This document shows positions 1 through 10,635 of a stretch of DNA of 64,000 nt, one piece after another. The stretch covers positions 9,915,001 to 9,979,000 of the forward strand of contig CATNEN010000001.1 of the NCBI GenBank assembly GCA_950097015.1. The letters run 5' to 3'. The position numbers and the translations under genes are program-made. The notes under the pieces are model-generated. The model had not been told where the DNA came from. It searched no databases and saw only the letters and a program-made list of their open reading frames with translations. Every line of letters starts with the position of its first letter. The first letter of the stretch is position 1. The stretch is from Macrostomum hystrix. Lineage: Eukaryota > Platyhelminthes > Macrostomidae.

Positions 1-779
1 TCTTGCAAGGAGAATTACAATTATTGTAATTATTTCGTAAGCCAGATTGCAACAATCGCAATTTCTGCAAGTGAACTTGTAATTGTCTTGTAAGACGGAT
101 TGCAATTTTCGCAATACATTTAAGACTGAATGAGCTTCAAATTTCAGAATTATTTTCAGTGAAACTGCTCACGTAAGTATACAACAATACAAAGGCTGCA
201 AAATTATTGTTGCTCTTCACCGCCAGTAAGTATCGGAGATACTAGAAGCCTGTTCGTGCTTCAAAGTTTTAACACAATAGAAATAATATCGAGATTTGAG
301 AACTCGCTTAGCTTTTATACGAATAAATCGGCTTAGTAACGCTGATATATTAACCTATAAGAAATCTAAATTGAAATGATTATCAATAAGGAACGAGAAA
401 ACATGGACTTAACACATTTACTCCATTGTCTTACACACAAAGTGTAAAACACCAGTAGGAAATTAATATTTTCCTAACTTTCACAAATCGGAAATTAATA
501 TGATGAAAGTTTTATTTTCTTAACCGAATGCACCCAGCAATTAACAGTTTCACTTCTGCAAGAAGTGGGCAGGGCAACAGGGAGGGCATGGGAGGGCAAC
601 AAGGAGGGCATGGGACGGCAACATAGACAATATTGGCCTGATAGACAATATGCTAGAGATACGATCGCAATTAGCACTCTAGAACTCCATGTATTGCAAA
701 TAGGTAGTACCTAATAGGCAGGGAAAACCCGTGGAAATTTCGTTATTCTGCAAATCAAGCTTCAATTGTAAGTCTAAGC
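1..779. other. No gene seen
   Basis: AT-rich sequence with stops in all frames. No domain, RNA gene or clear repeat was recognised. The only longer open stretch, on the minus strand near 495-677, is low-complexity and not convincing. Confidence 0.6.
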
Positions 780-1072
780 ATGCAGGCACTAATGTCTCCC
801 TTGATACCCCAGTGTCTCCCCTGCTACCCCGCTGTCTCCCCTGCTACCCCAGTGTCTCCCCTGCTACCCCAGTGTCTCCCCTGCTACCCAGTGTCTCCCC
901 TGCTACCCCAGTGTCTCCCCTGCTACCCAGTGTCTCCCCTGCTACCCCAGTGTCTCCCCTGCTACCCAGTGTCTCCCCTGCTACCCCGCTGTCTCCCCTG
1001 CTACCCCAGTGTCTCCCCTGCTACCCCAGTGTCTCCCCTGCTACCCCGCTGTCTCCCCTGCTACCCCAGTTT
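780..1072. repeat. Minisatellite, 20/19-bp unit
   Basis: About 14 head-to-tail copies of a C-rich unit, AGTGTCTCCCCTGCTACCCC, some copies one base shorter. The mix of 19- and 20-bp copies shifts the frame, so the proline/serine-rich reading frames across it are artefacts. It ends about 40 bp before the 3' end of the BEN-domain ORF on the other strand. Confidence 0.95.
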
Positions 1073-1111
1073 TCTGCAAAAATTACTGTCACGGGTTGGA
1101 TTGCAAAGATT

Positions 1112-2208
1112 TTATTGTCCAGAGTTCAGCGGCTCGTTTTCGTTCGCCGTAGACGAAGGCCGGCAGATGTCACGCAGATACTGGTTGACACTCCCTTCAA
1201 CGGACTTCCAAACGCACTTAGGAAATTTGGCCATAACCGCACTGTAAACATCCTGATAGTCCCCTTTGGAGAAGATCTGGCGGTTTGTCTTGCGCTTGCT
1301 GGAGAGCAGCATTCCATGCAACTCGCCTTTGCCATGAACAACTGTGACGAATTTCCGAGCAAACGAGTTGGGATCCGAGCAATTGATAATCGATAAATCG
1401 ATTATCTTTCCATTATGACACTCGAACTCCGTGACGTCTTCACCTGTAGTAACAGTGCCGGCGCTGTCCGAAGCGCGATGCAGAAGAGCATCAAGAAGCC
1501 GATTCGCTCGCTTTTGCTCCTTAAGCATTGCACGTAAAAGTAATGTCTCGGTCTTCCGATCCTCCAGTGGCTGAAGCCCTCTTGGCGTCGACGCCGGCTG
1601 AATAGCGCCTGCATTGGAGACAGACGTAGATGAAGTTTCAAGGCCGGTTTCCAAGCGGTGACTGACGTACAGCGGTTACTTTTGCTGCCTCTCTAACAGA
1701 TGGATTGCTAGAGGCGATTGGCGGTGGTTTTCCTGGACGCTTTGGGATAGTGCCCACGTCAGACTCGGAACTGGTATCGTTGTCTGTTTCAGCGTCAGCG
1801 TCAACACCGGCATCAGCAGCATTACTTGAGTGATGTTGCACGGAATGGTCAATAGCATCCGTGAAGAGATCTAACTTGAGGACGGTATCAGTATCAACAA
1901 TTTCTAGTTCCTCGATAGCTTGGTCCAAAGTCCTTGAGGCTTGCATGAGTCGCTTTAGCGTACCACGAGCTAGAAGCACAGCCTTCTCAGACTTTGCCCC
2001 ATTTCGAAGCGTCACTGACTGTCCTATCTTCAATAGAAGCCTTGACGTCAGTCGGAATTGATTGCAGCGCAGTAGCATTAGCAGAAAAAACCTGCGAGTA
2101 CACACCGCTGCCAGTGTACCAGAACAGAAAGTAATCCCTGCAGTCGTCTTGATGCAACAGACGGTTCACAGGATCAACGTTTCGACGGCCACCAAGTCCT
2201 CGCGACAT
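1112..2208 (-). pseudogene. BEN-domain protein, probably transposon-borne, frame-disrupted
   Basis: Three minus-strand open segments in three different frames follow each other: 2208-1987 (N-terminal block with DYFLFWYTGSG), 2105-1638 (acidic, Ser/Asp-rich middle) and 1654-1112. The last segment, from about its residue 87 (NCSDPNSFARKFV) to VNQYLRDICR near residue 166, resembles a BEN domain: an FARK start, a KFP motif, then a Trp and a final basic helix. BEN domains bind DNA or chromatin factors and also occur in transposon proteins. Joining the segments needs two frameshifts or introns; a GT-AG pair can be drawn near 1610-1690, but its phase does not fit, so decay is likelier. It lies downstream of the DUF4218-like transposase on the same strand, which suggests one two-ORF element. 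Confidence 0.55.
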
Positions 2209-2970
2209 CGCTGAAAAATAGCAAAGGATTTGCTGTTGTATAAGTTAAAATCGAAGGTCTTCAGACTTTAAATGGCTCTCAAAGAATTCATGATCAAAAT
2301 ACTATTTGCATTCTGCACCAGAAGAAAGTACTCGTAAAATAAAAAGTCTGTTGCTTTTGGATTCCAGAAGAAAACTTATCGAATTCAACTATAAATAAAT
2401 TACCACAACCTACGAGTATACATGAACTAAATAATTTCGGTAAGCCTGCATCCATATAAGTATAACTTCAACCAACATTGTCAATTGAAAGTGGTATGTA
2501 GATTACAATGTTCCATAATCATACTTGTTACGATAGTCCGATATCCAATATCCACTTATCTAGATGACAATTGGCGTAAGTAATAAATCCTGCGAATTTA
2601 CTATATTTTTCCATTGCTCATGTCCTATGATATTACAATTAGAAAGATGATAGGAGGAAGGATTAGATATGAAAAAGTTCTTACTGATCTACCCATGAGT
2701 GAAATTGAGACTAAAATTCTTTCTTTTATTAATTGCAACTCAAAGCATCAATTTCCCAGTTACTGTTGTTTGGCAGTCACTGACTAACTGATCTGTATAT
2801 GCAGCTAGTTTTCCAGAAGTTGGTACAAGGATGCGACCATAACTATTTGGAACAACAAGCTTATATTCAATTGGCAGAACTTTACATAATGGGTAAAATA
2901 AATTAGCAAGGAGTAGTAACGCGGCCAGAATTAATGGGAGCGTAAGCGCAAAATACGGTTACATACAGCA
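2209..2970. other. AT-rich spacer, nothing recognised
   Basis: Stops occur in all frames. This may be the internal spacer of the transposon whose two ORFs flank it. No terminal inverted repeats were found by eye. Confidence 0.5.
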
Positions 2971-4014
2971 TTACATGTGCTCAAAGATGGAGCACACAGG
3001 GACGATAAAATTGTATGGTTCAGAGCGAATGTTATGAGGCATGTGCAGACACAAAGAATTTAGATTGGAGGCAGTAATAGAAATGCCTTGCGCAATTACA
3101 TTATCTAAGTATACAAATTCGTTTTCGTGCTTCTGAACAATGCAACGGATGTTTGGTTTTAGAAAACTGATATCAACTAATTGCAAAATAGACTTTACAC
3201 GATAGATATCTACGGTTGCGTAAATAATCCCGTCAATAGTATTGAACGAGCATATGCGACCATAGTGCAATTTTCTGCTGTAGAAAAAAGTACAGTAATG
3301 GTTGCAGCAATGCTGCGCGCGTTGATAGGAAACAGAATGGTACACAAATCCTTTATACATGCATCGATGCTTACCAATTAGCTTTGGAGATTAAGCAAAA
3401 TTAAGCAAAACTTTGTGTAGCATCAACCTTCCAGCAATCTGGTTCAGATGGCCGCGTGTTCTTTGAAAAAACTTCTTGATTTGGACAAAGCGTGACTCAA
3501 ATGAAAACATTGAGTAGAAGGGCAGGGCACCATGTGCTGTAATCTGATCTTTCAAATGCGTGAGTAAGTGAACGTTCAATGTTGCAAAGCGTTCTCCATA
3601 TATGGACTCAACTTTTGAAATATAGAAGTGAAATAGTGCGTCAATGTCAGAAACATGTTCACGTGCCTGCGGATTATTGGCTAAGCGAGATGCAAGCACA
3701 AAAGAATATAGGTGAAAAAACTGTTCGCGAGGCAAGATGTCGACGAACACTATAACACTGAGATACAACATAAATGTCTTAAAGTCGTGACCCTTCCACA
3801 CAGAAAAGCTGGAAATATCTGGGACAGCTAGAAATCCGGCTGGATAGGGAACTTTCTGCAAAAATCGATTAACAGCTTCTTTTGCGTTATTACCAATAGC
3901 ATATGAAACTGAACGACGATCGTCGAAAATTCCAGTAAGCATGCTCTTTCCACAGTTCTCATACAACAAATGAAGACCATCCAAAAGACAATCGTGTAAT
4001 AAAAAGAATGTCCT
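2971..4014 (-). pseudogene. CACTA-like transposase C-terminal part (DUF4218-like), internal stop
   Basis: Minus-strand frame from about 4014 down to 2971, open except for one TAA at 3391-3393. The upstream part carries a block near LLDGLHLLYENC, then VHLLTHLKDQ, HGALPFYSMF and SFESRF, then a His-Leu-Asn-Gln-Ile run. This HLxxHL / G-L-F / FE pattern is the signature of DUF4218-type regions that follow the catalytic core in animal CACTA/EnSpm-like transposases. After the stop the same frame continues with LHYGRICSFN and an IYATVDIY block, as in the family's C-terminus. The catalytic core (DDE/D region) is absent, so the copy is 5'-truncated and dead. AT-rich codon use fits old non-selected DNA. 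Confidence 0.6.
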
Positions 4015-4582
4015 AGCTGGAGCGAGAGGAATTTTAAAGCTAGCGACTATTCACTATTCACCGGGGCAACGACAATCAAAGAAATTATAAAAATTACAAA
4101 TAGCAACAACAACGGGACAATGCAACTGTGACACACGGCAACAATACAAGAACGCAGTAACTTCTCAAAAATAGCGGAGCATTATTCTGACAACAAGTTT
4201 TACCAGCAATTTGAAATTAAGCGATAGAAGCAAGAAAATGAACGTATTTTACAATAACCGACACGGCGACAATAACTAATAATGCACGGCACAATAAACT
4301 AAAAATCGAACATGATACACTCTCACCACCTCCCCCCTCCTAAAAGAGGTGGAGTAGGGGTCTTCACTGTTTTCTTGACAGCGGAAACTGATAAATTCAA
4401 GACAATAATTCGTAAAGGACTCTCCAAGCACGGCGAACAGAACTCAGACTCTACGACTTAGACAAGGCTCAATTTTCCTCTTTATTTGTCGCAATCATTG
4501 CCTTGCAATGATGGGTTAATCGATGAACTATAAATTAATGCTCTAGGACGTAATTCGGTACATAATTCGCGCTTTATAGCTA
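4015..4582. other. Non-coding; purine tract and small hairpin
   Basis: AT-rich. At 4326-4352 a CCACCTC arm pairs with GAGGTGG, and the right arm runs into a purine stretch (4342-4360) that resembles a retroelement polypurine tract. No LTR boundary could be defined. Confidence 0.4.
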
Positions 4583-4621
4583 CGGTGCAGTTTAACGTCT
4601 TGCCTCCAGGACGTTTAGTTA
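4583..4621. repeat. Hairpin direct repeat, left copy
   Basis: About 38 bp shared with 5783-5820: a GGTGCAGTTTAACGTC arm, a 10-base loop, then GGACGTTTAG. AACGTC pairs with GACGTT. The loops differ between copies while the arms are kept, so stem pairing may be conserved. The copy lies about 160 bp beyond the 3' end of the orphan ORF. Confidence 0.7.
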
Positions 4622-4779
4622 CGGAATTTTAACTAAAAAACAGCTCTTCATTTCCATTGTAATTCCTTCAGCACCGTTGTGCGGTCCTTAAGTTAGATCA
4701 ATATGTATATTTTTCAATTACCGACTGGCGAGAAATTTTCATTCGACACACTCACATCTGTCAATCGCAATTCGCGTCC

Positions 4780-5679
4780 TTATTGCAGCCGCTTGGCCCC
4801 GGGCGCCGGCGCGTGCATATAAACGCACTCAAACCGATCGCCCCGCGTGTCGCGGTCGACCCGAAATCCTACCGCGCTGCGGACCGTCACTGAGCCGTCC
4901 TTTTCCTGTTGCCGGCGGTAGCCCTCATTGAACAGTGACTGGCACTCGGTCCTGTCGAGGGTTCCACGCATGTGGGACATCGAGAACCGGTCCTGGCCCG
5001 GCGGGCCCGACGGTTGCGCCCGAACCGGTGTTGGTGGTGGTGGCGCGGCGGCACGTGGTCCCGGGCCCCACCCAGTCAGAGGCACCAGTTCCTGCTCGCA
5101 CGCTGTCCGGATAAGATCGATAGCCTCGTTCGTCATGCGTCGCCGCGGTGTGAAAGCTACCGCTGCACTGACAGCCTCGCTCAGCGTCCGCTGGAGGTCG
5201 GGGAACGGCACACCGGCGCGTTGTCCTCGAGTCCGATCCCGACGGATCGCCGTCCGCATGTTTGACACGGCTTTCTGACGTCCCTGGAAGGCGCCGTCAC
5301 CGTTGCCGTAGTGGGACCACTCGTTTCGAATGAATGCCTTTAGGGACTGGAACACATTGCGCCGTGCAGCGTCGATGGCCTCCGGCTGAGGCGCCACCGC
5401 TCTCTCCTCGCGGCGCTGTTCTCGACGTTCCCGTTGAAATTTCGCAGCGCGCTGTTGGCGTCGCTCCCTTCGCGTCAGCCTGGGCACTATTTCTGCGGGC
5501 CCCTCGTTAGTGACGTCGACGACGCTCATCGGTTCGTCGGCACACAGGTCCAGAATGTCGGCCGGGTCACATGTCATGGACCCAACGTCGGCGATTTCTC
5601 CGTCCTCTAGGTCGGCCAAGGCTGCAATGCGGGTGTAGTTCATGCTATAAGCTACAGGCAACGCGACCCGTGCCATCAT
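4780..5679 (-). CDS. Orphan GC-rich ORF, 299 aa, unknown function
   Basis: An uninterrupted minus-strand frame of 299 codons, far more GC-rich than the AT-rich DNA on either side. An alternative start at residue 13 (MNYTRIAAL) is equally possible. The N-terminus is acidic (residues 20-60). Residues 68-93 form a strongly basic Arg/Glu/Gln-rich stretch likely to be helical. A middle helical region follows (NVFQSLKAFIRNEW, then MRTAIRRDR), then a proline-rich linker near 210-230 and a C-terminal block with FRVDRDTRGDRFECVYMH. I recognise no domain. A basic gag-like or ORF1-like protein of a mobile element would fit, but no zinc knuckle or polymerase is present. Two copies of a hairpin repeat bracket the ORF. 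Confidence 0.5.
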   Translation of the reverse strand: MMARVALPVAYSMNYTRIAALADLEDGEIADVGSMTCDPADILDLCADEPMSVVDVTNEGPAEIVPRLTRRERRQQRAAKFQRERREQRREERAVAPQPEAIDAARRNVFQSLKAFIRNEWSHYGNGDGAFQGRQKAVSNMRTAIRRDRTRGQRAGVPFPDLQRTLSEAVSAAVAFTPRRRMTNEAIDLIRTACEQELVPLTGWGPGPRAAAPPPPTPVRAQPSGPPGQDRFSMSHMRGTLDRTECQSLFNEGYRRQQEKDGSVTVRSAVGFRVDRDTRGDRFECVYMHAPAPGAKRLQ

Positions 5680-5782
5680 ATAAGTTATTCCCGCATTTGA
5701 CTATAGTGCTCTTAAATGATCCAGTCTGATACAATATGTGTATTTGCCCGATTCCCTGGCAACCATCTTGAATTACTCTACT

Positions 5783-5820
5783 TCGGTACAGTTTAACGTC
5801 ATGTCCCGGGACGTTTAATA
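5783..5820. repeat. Hairpin direct repeat, right copy
   Basis: Second copy of the 4583-4621 repeat, with the same AACGTC and GACGTT arms around a 9-base loop. A further small duplication is nearby: GGCAACCATCTTGAAT at 5759-5774 and GGCAACCATCTGGAAT at 5899-5914, one base different. Confidence 0.7.
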
Positions 5821-6269
5821 TATGTAAGTAGTAATGAGTAGTAATTTACAACTCAACTTGCGTTGATCGTTAACTTTTCTGGTTGTGCTACGCGTCCATG
5901 GCAACCATCTGGAATGCCTTCTATTTTCTCCAGACTGCAGACTAAATCTGAGCCGAATTTTCATCTTAAATTATTCATAACTAGCACTGCAAGCTGGCCG
6001 ATCTTCCTGACCGCAGCTTTGCATGTAGCTGTATTATCCCAGTAATATTAGCATACCGTAACAATATCTCACAGTCACAACTCCCTTCGGATTCAAGTAA
6101 AATCTAAAACATGGGTCTGACACTGTCATAACTTAATTCTCAGTAGCCAAAATCGAAGCAATAAAATGGAGACAATTCCTTCAGTTAACTCTCTCACGTC
6201 TCACTTTCACTTTCTTGACATTGTAACCTTCATGGTCTCGGCGGATTTTTTTAGTCACTTAAGAAGATT
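5821..6269. other. No gene seen
   Basis: AT-rich DNA with short ORFs only. It may include the 3' untranslated region of the integrase fragment on the minus strand. Confidence 0.5.
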
Positions 6270-7037
6270 TCAATGATAATAATACGCAGGGGGCCTAATG
6301 TTCGCGCGGTCTCTCAGCCGCCGACCCCAGGCTGCTGCCGGAGGTGTGCCCCCTCGTTGAGGAGTCGGAATGCGACCCGCAGTCGCCTGTCTTGGCGGAC
6401 TGGCTAGCCGCGGGCTCTGCCTAGCTGGCGTCTCGTCCGGGCTCACCGCTCTGGGTGGAGTCCGCGGACTGTTTCTTTCTACCTGTCCTGTCTGTGGACT
6501 GGTCTGTTGTCCTGTCTGTGGACTGTTCTGTTGTCCTGTCTGTGGACTGGTATTATCAGTATTCTGAATTCTATCCCTTTCGCTGACTCTATCTCTAGCA
6601 CCTTCACCTTCTCTGTCTCGGTGGATTAGATTTCCTAAGCTTGGTCTCTGGACTTCTATATGAATGCTAGACTCTTCTGAGTCTTCTTCTTCGACAGGGC
6701 GGTCATCTCCATTTCGCCACTGCCGCAACTGGTCGTCTCTAAGATGGCAGGGTTTTGCTCTGTCTACAGTGATCACATCATGAATTCTTGCTGGCTGTTC
6801 TATGCCATCAACTTTAGGTCCAGGCTCGACTTTCAGATTTTTTCCATTATTCCTAACTTCTAAGACTCTGTATGGTCCGACCCACTTCCTGTTACTGTCG
6901 AAACATTTCTGGGTATTCGCGAGCCATATCAGGTCTCCTGCTTTGTAGAAATTTCTAAAGGCTTTGGCGTCGTAATTAGTTTTCTGTCGGTTTACCGAAA
7001 TTTTCTGCTTCTCTCTGGCGATTCTAAAGGACTCCAT
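6270..7037 (-). pseudogene. Ty3/gypsy-type integrase C-terminal remnant
   Basis: 255-codon minus-strand frame. Residues 19-100 match the C-terminal part of retroelement integrases: NYDAKAFRNFYKAGDLIWL, then KWVGPYRVLE, the GPY/F module, then a RIHDVITVDRAKPC segment. The rest is a disordered tail with a threefold eight-residue repeat containing SPQTGQ, encoded by 24-bp DNA repeats at about 6485-6552, and an Arg/Pro-rich end. The zinc-binding and DDE parts, RNase H and RT are all missing upstream, so this is a 5'-truncated piece. Codon use differs from the plus-strand pol remnant at 7658, so the two come from different families. Confidence 0.8.
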
Positions 7038-7657
7038 GTAATAAAGTCAGCGTGGCTTGCAGAGAGAGAAGTTCTTCAGAGCAGGCCAAGCCTAGCTCTC
7101 TAAATAAATAGAAGTTTATTTCTCAGCCTGACCAGGCTGACCAATCAGCCGCTACCTCTGGGCGTGCACGCGCTCCAGAGTACGCACATGCGCGAGTACA
7201 TTGCGAGAGAGAGAGAGAGAGAAAAATAACACCCTCAATCCCCTACTCTGCACTGATAGCGAAACGCAGTCACCACATCCCTCCACACGTAGACGAAAAA
7301 AGAAGCAAAAAAAAGAACAAAAAAAGAAAAGAAAATGCATCCCAGCACCACGGCAACAATAACAAAAAAATCGAAGGTGCAAACACCACGCGAAAGCTGT
7401 AGAAAAAAAAAGTCTGTCAAGAAAAAACAAAAAAAACACATTCAGTTGTACGTCAACCTGTCCGGGCATTTTCGGCTCCTCTGTGAACGCCGCGCCTGTG
7501 GAGTCGGAGGAAGCGGCGGCTGCATGGGCGGCGGCGGCGCGGTCGTTGGCTGGGCGGGCGACGGCGGCGGGGGCGGCAGTAGCGGCGGAACCTCTGCCTC
7601 AGCCGATTTGTAGCGCAGGTCGTCATTTATTGGCTGTTATGCCGAAATGCGTATGAT
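7038..7657. other. Non-coding; GA and A-rich stretches, then GC-rich G-tract region
   Basis: Contains a (GA)n run near 7205-7222, an A-rich stretch 7295-7440 and a very G-rich stretch 7500-7610. The Gly-rich and Lys-rich frames across these are composition artefacts. The composition changes abruptly at about 7480, probably the 5' junction of the next element. Confidence 0.5.
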
Positions 7658-9457
7658 ATGCCCGTTCATCAGGAGTCCGTGAGCTACCTGGGCCACCGAA
7701 TCGACGCCAGCGGTCTCCACCCGCTGGAAAGCAAGGTCAGCGCGATCGTCGAGGCGCCAGCTCCCCAGGACGTCACCCAACTCCGCAGCTTCCTGGGCCT
7801 CATAAATTATTATGGACGATTCCTGCCGAACCTGTCCAGCGTGCTCGCTCCGCTGCACCGCCTCTTGGACAAGGGCGCTGCCTGGCAATGGAACAGCCCG
7901 CAAGAGAGTGCGTTTCACCGCTGCAAGGAGCTCCTGCTGAGCTCCCAGACTCTAGTGCACTTCGACCCCGGGAAAGAGGTCATCCTGGAATGCGACAGCT
8001 CGCCCTACGGTCTCGGCGCGGTCATCTGCCACCTGATAGATGGCGTGGAGCGGCCTATCGCGTTTGCGTCCCGCACTCTGGCCGATGCGGAGAAGAACTA
8101 CTCCCAGACGGAGAAGGAGGCCTTGGCAGTTGTTTTCGGCATCAAGCGATTCCACACCTATCTGTACGGCCGGAACTTCCAGCTGAAGAGTGACCACAAG
8201 CCGCTTCTAGGGCTGCTTCACGAGAACAAAGCCATTCCGCCACTAGCATCGGCCAGGATTCAGCGCTGGGCTCTGCTGCTGTCCAGCTACTCCTATCGAC
8301 TGCAGTACCGCAAGGGCGCCACCCTGCTGCGGGCGGATGCGCTGAGCCGGTTGCCGCTGCCGTCCAAGCCAGCGGATGCGCCGGCGCCAGCTGAGGTGGT
8401 ACTGCTGATCGACTCGTTCAACGAGGGCCCAGTGACTGCGGCTCAAGTTCGCTGCTGGACACGGCGAGACCCGCTGCTCGGTCGAGTGCTCAGGTTCGTG
8501 CAAGAAGGCTGGCCGGAGGATCGGCGATGGAGCGAAGATCTGCGGCCGTTTGCCTCTCGAGCTGCGGAACTGAGCGTGGAGGACGGCTGCCTGCTTTGGG
8601 GCACCAGAGTGGTGGTGCCGGTTCAGGGACGCCTGGCGCTGCTCGAGTGTCTGCACCAAAGTCACCTAGGAGCGTCCAAGCTGAAGTCGCTGGCCAGGAA
8701 CTATTTTTGGTGGCCGGGAATGGACGGTGACATCGAGCGGCTCTCGCAGCACTGCCGGCAGTGCAAACTGCATCAGCAAAGCCCACCTCCTGCGCCGCTG
8801 CAGCCCTGGCCCTGGCCTGACAGACCGTGGTCAAGGGTCCACATGGACTACGCTGGACCGTTCGAAGGCAAGATGTTGCTGATTCTGGTCGATGCGCATT
8901 CCAAGTGGATCGAGGTGCACATCTGCCAGTCCGCGACCAGCTCCGCTACAATCGATAGGCTCCGGCGGACTTTCAGCCAGTTGGGCCTGCCGGAGGTCGT
9001 GGTGACGGACAACGGTCCCAACTTCGTGAGCCAGGAGATGGAGAGCTTCATGAGCAGCAACGGCATCCGGCATGTCAAGGTGTCGCCTTATCATCCGGCG
9101 TCCAACGGCCTGGCAGAACGCGCGGTACAAACAGTGAAGGCGGCTCTGGTGAAGGGACGGCCGGCGGCTCTGCAGACTCGGCTCGCTAGGTTCCTGCTGA
9201 CCTACCGGGTGACTCCGCACAGCACGACGAGCGTTCCGCCGAGCCAGCTGATGATGGGCCGGCCTCTGCGAACGCTGCTGGATCTGGTACGTCCGGACGT
9301 CTCGGCTGTGGTCACGCGGCGACAGGAAGCACAGAAGCTACAACACGACAGGCGCGCCAGATCGAGGTCCTTCGAGGAAGGCGACGACGTCGTAGTGCGG
9401 GATTTCACGGGTCAGCAGAAGTGGCTGCCGGCCAGCATCAGCCGTCAAACAGCGTAA
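7658..9457 (+). pseudogene. Ty3/gypsy pol fragment: RT thumb, RNase H, integrase
   Basis: 599 open codons. Residues 8-60 are the RT thumb/connection (SYLGHRIDASGLHP, LRSFLGLINYYGRF). RNase H follows with D113, E154, D179 and D227. Integrase has a zinc-binding HHCC (H333, H336, C366, C369) and a DD35E core (D397, D451, E487). All these catalytic residues are intact and there are no stops, so the insertion is young or the frame has been kept. Gag, protease and the RT palm with its YxDD motif are missing at the 5' end. The 3' end stops just before the GPY/F module, after KWLPASIS. No LTRs were identified. High GC (about 60%) contrasts with both flanks. Best read as a doubly truncated retrotransposon. 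Confidence 0.9.
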
Positions 9458-10437
9458 TTGTTTATACCTAACTTGTTTATTCCTATCTTAACGTGAGCGA
9501 ATTCAAAACTATTTAACAATTTAAAAAATTCGTGGCAACGCTTCGCGAACCTCTTAGACTCTGCTAAGTAAACAGCTGTGCGTCCTTCGTTTATTTTCAA
9601 ACCTTACATTGAGGGGCACAGGAGTTTACACAAATTGAAATAATTTAATGTCACAGCAGTTTAAATAAGACTAGTGTGAATCGTGTGATTGTGACAGCTT
9701 TTCAAATTAGCTAAATAATAATAAAACCGATTCTACACACAACATGAAATAAATACATATTTAACAATCACCTAAATGCGTTTATTATTAGGAACTTTAC
9801 TTATTCCAGCCTCAAATTAAAGAAATTTTAGTATGGTGATTAATAGCACCTGGTAAAATGTAAATGGTAAAATAAACTGCAACTGAATTAATTCTTCAGC
9901 TTGGTGTAATTATCTGATTTACTGATTGATTATTTGATGTTTGGCTCAGTCAAGAAACCTGCTTCGGTTTTCAGTGCATTATAGCAGTATCCATATAGCT
10001 AAAGGTCGATTTCTTCTGGCAGTTGATGATAAATTTCCAGACCAGTGGAAAGACCAGCTGGCTTTCTTAAAGACTTTCAGCTGGAGTTGACGTGCAACGC
10101 GAACGCAGAAGCCTGTGTTTCGGAAAGCCAGGTCTGTTCCTTTCACCATCCGCGAATGTCGCAGAGGGGTGGCCGCCCGACAAGCGACATGAAGACGCCG
10201 AGGTGGCACGCGCCGAAAAAAAAGTAATTAAATATGCGACAAATTGAGCAAATATTCATAATAACCGTCACAAAAAGTCAGAATTTACTTTAACTAGTTA
10301 TTGTTAAAAATTAAATGACAAACGTGACAGCTGTGCATCAAAAAATTATAGTTGACTATTGTATTAAATTGAAATTGAAATTGACAAAATCAAATTCGCC
10401 TTCATGGGGATGATGATTACATGTGGGGATGGGATGG
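9458..10437. other. AT-rich, no gene seen
   Basis: Abrupt fall in GC after the pol fragment. A short minus-strand ORF near 9979-10209 has no recognisable motif. Confidence 0.55.
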
Positions 10438-10635
10438 ATGGGATGAGATCCCATGGTAGGTTGGTGCATTTGGATAGATAGTTAGCACTATCTTTGCCAG
10501 AGTGATGCGAGAGTGCTGAGTGGGCTCAAACTTCTTTTTGGGATTTGCCCTACTGAATTTTTTCAGTAGACTCGCGTCGGGTTTTTAGTGGAAAGCAATC
10601 AAATGTCATGGTACCTGGAGTCGAACTAATATGGA
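10438..10635. other. Cluster of short perfect hairpins with a B-box-like motif
   Basis: ATGGGAT/ATCCCAT around GAG at 10438-10454. GATAG/CTATC follows near 10471-10490. CTACTGAA/TTCAGTAG around TTTT lies at 10550-10569. On the minus strand near 10614-10630 there is AGTTCGACTCC, close to the pol III B box. It could be the body of a decayed tRNA-derived SINE; not established. Confidence 0.3.

Noticed and set aside
4928-5278. Plus-strand Arg/Gly-rich frame opposite the orphan ORF
   Set aside because: A GC-rich antisense shadow of the longer minus-strand frame.
7152-7613. Phe-rich and Gly-rich frames on both strands
   Set aside because: They follow A-rich and G-rich composition and lack domains.
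9979-10209. Minus-strand 76-codon frame
   Set aside because: No motif, and AT-rich flanks.
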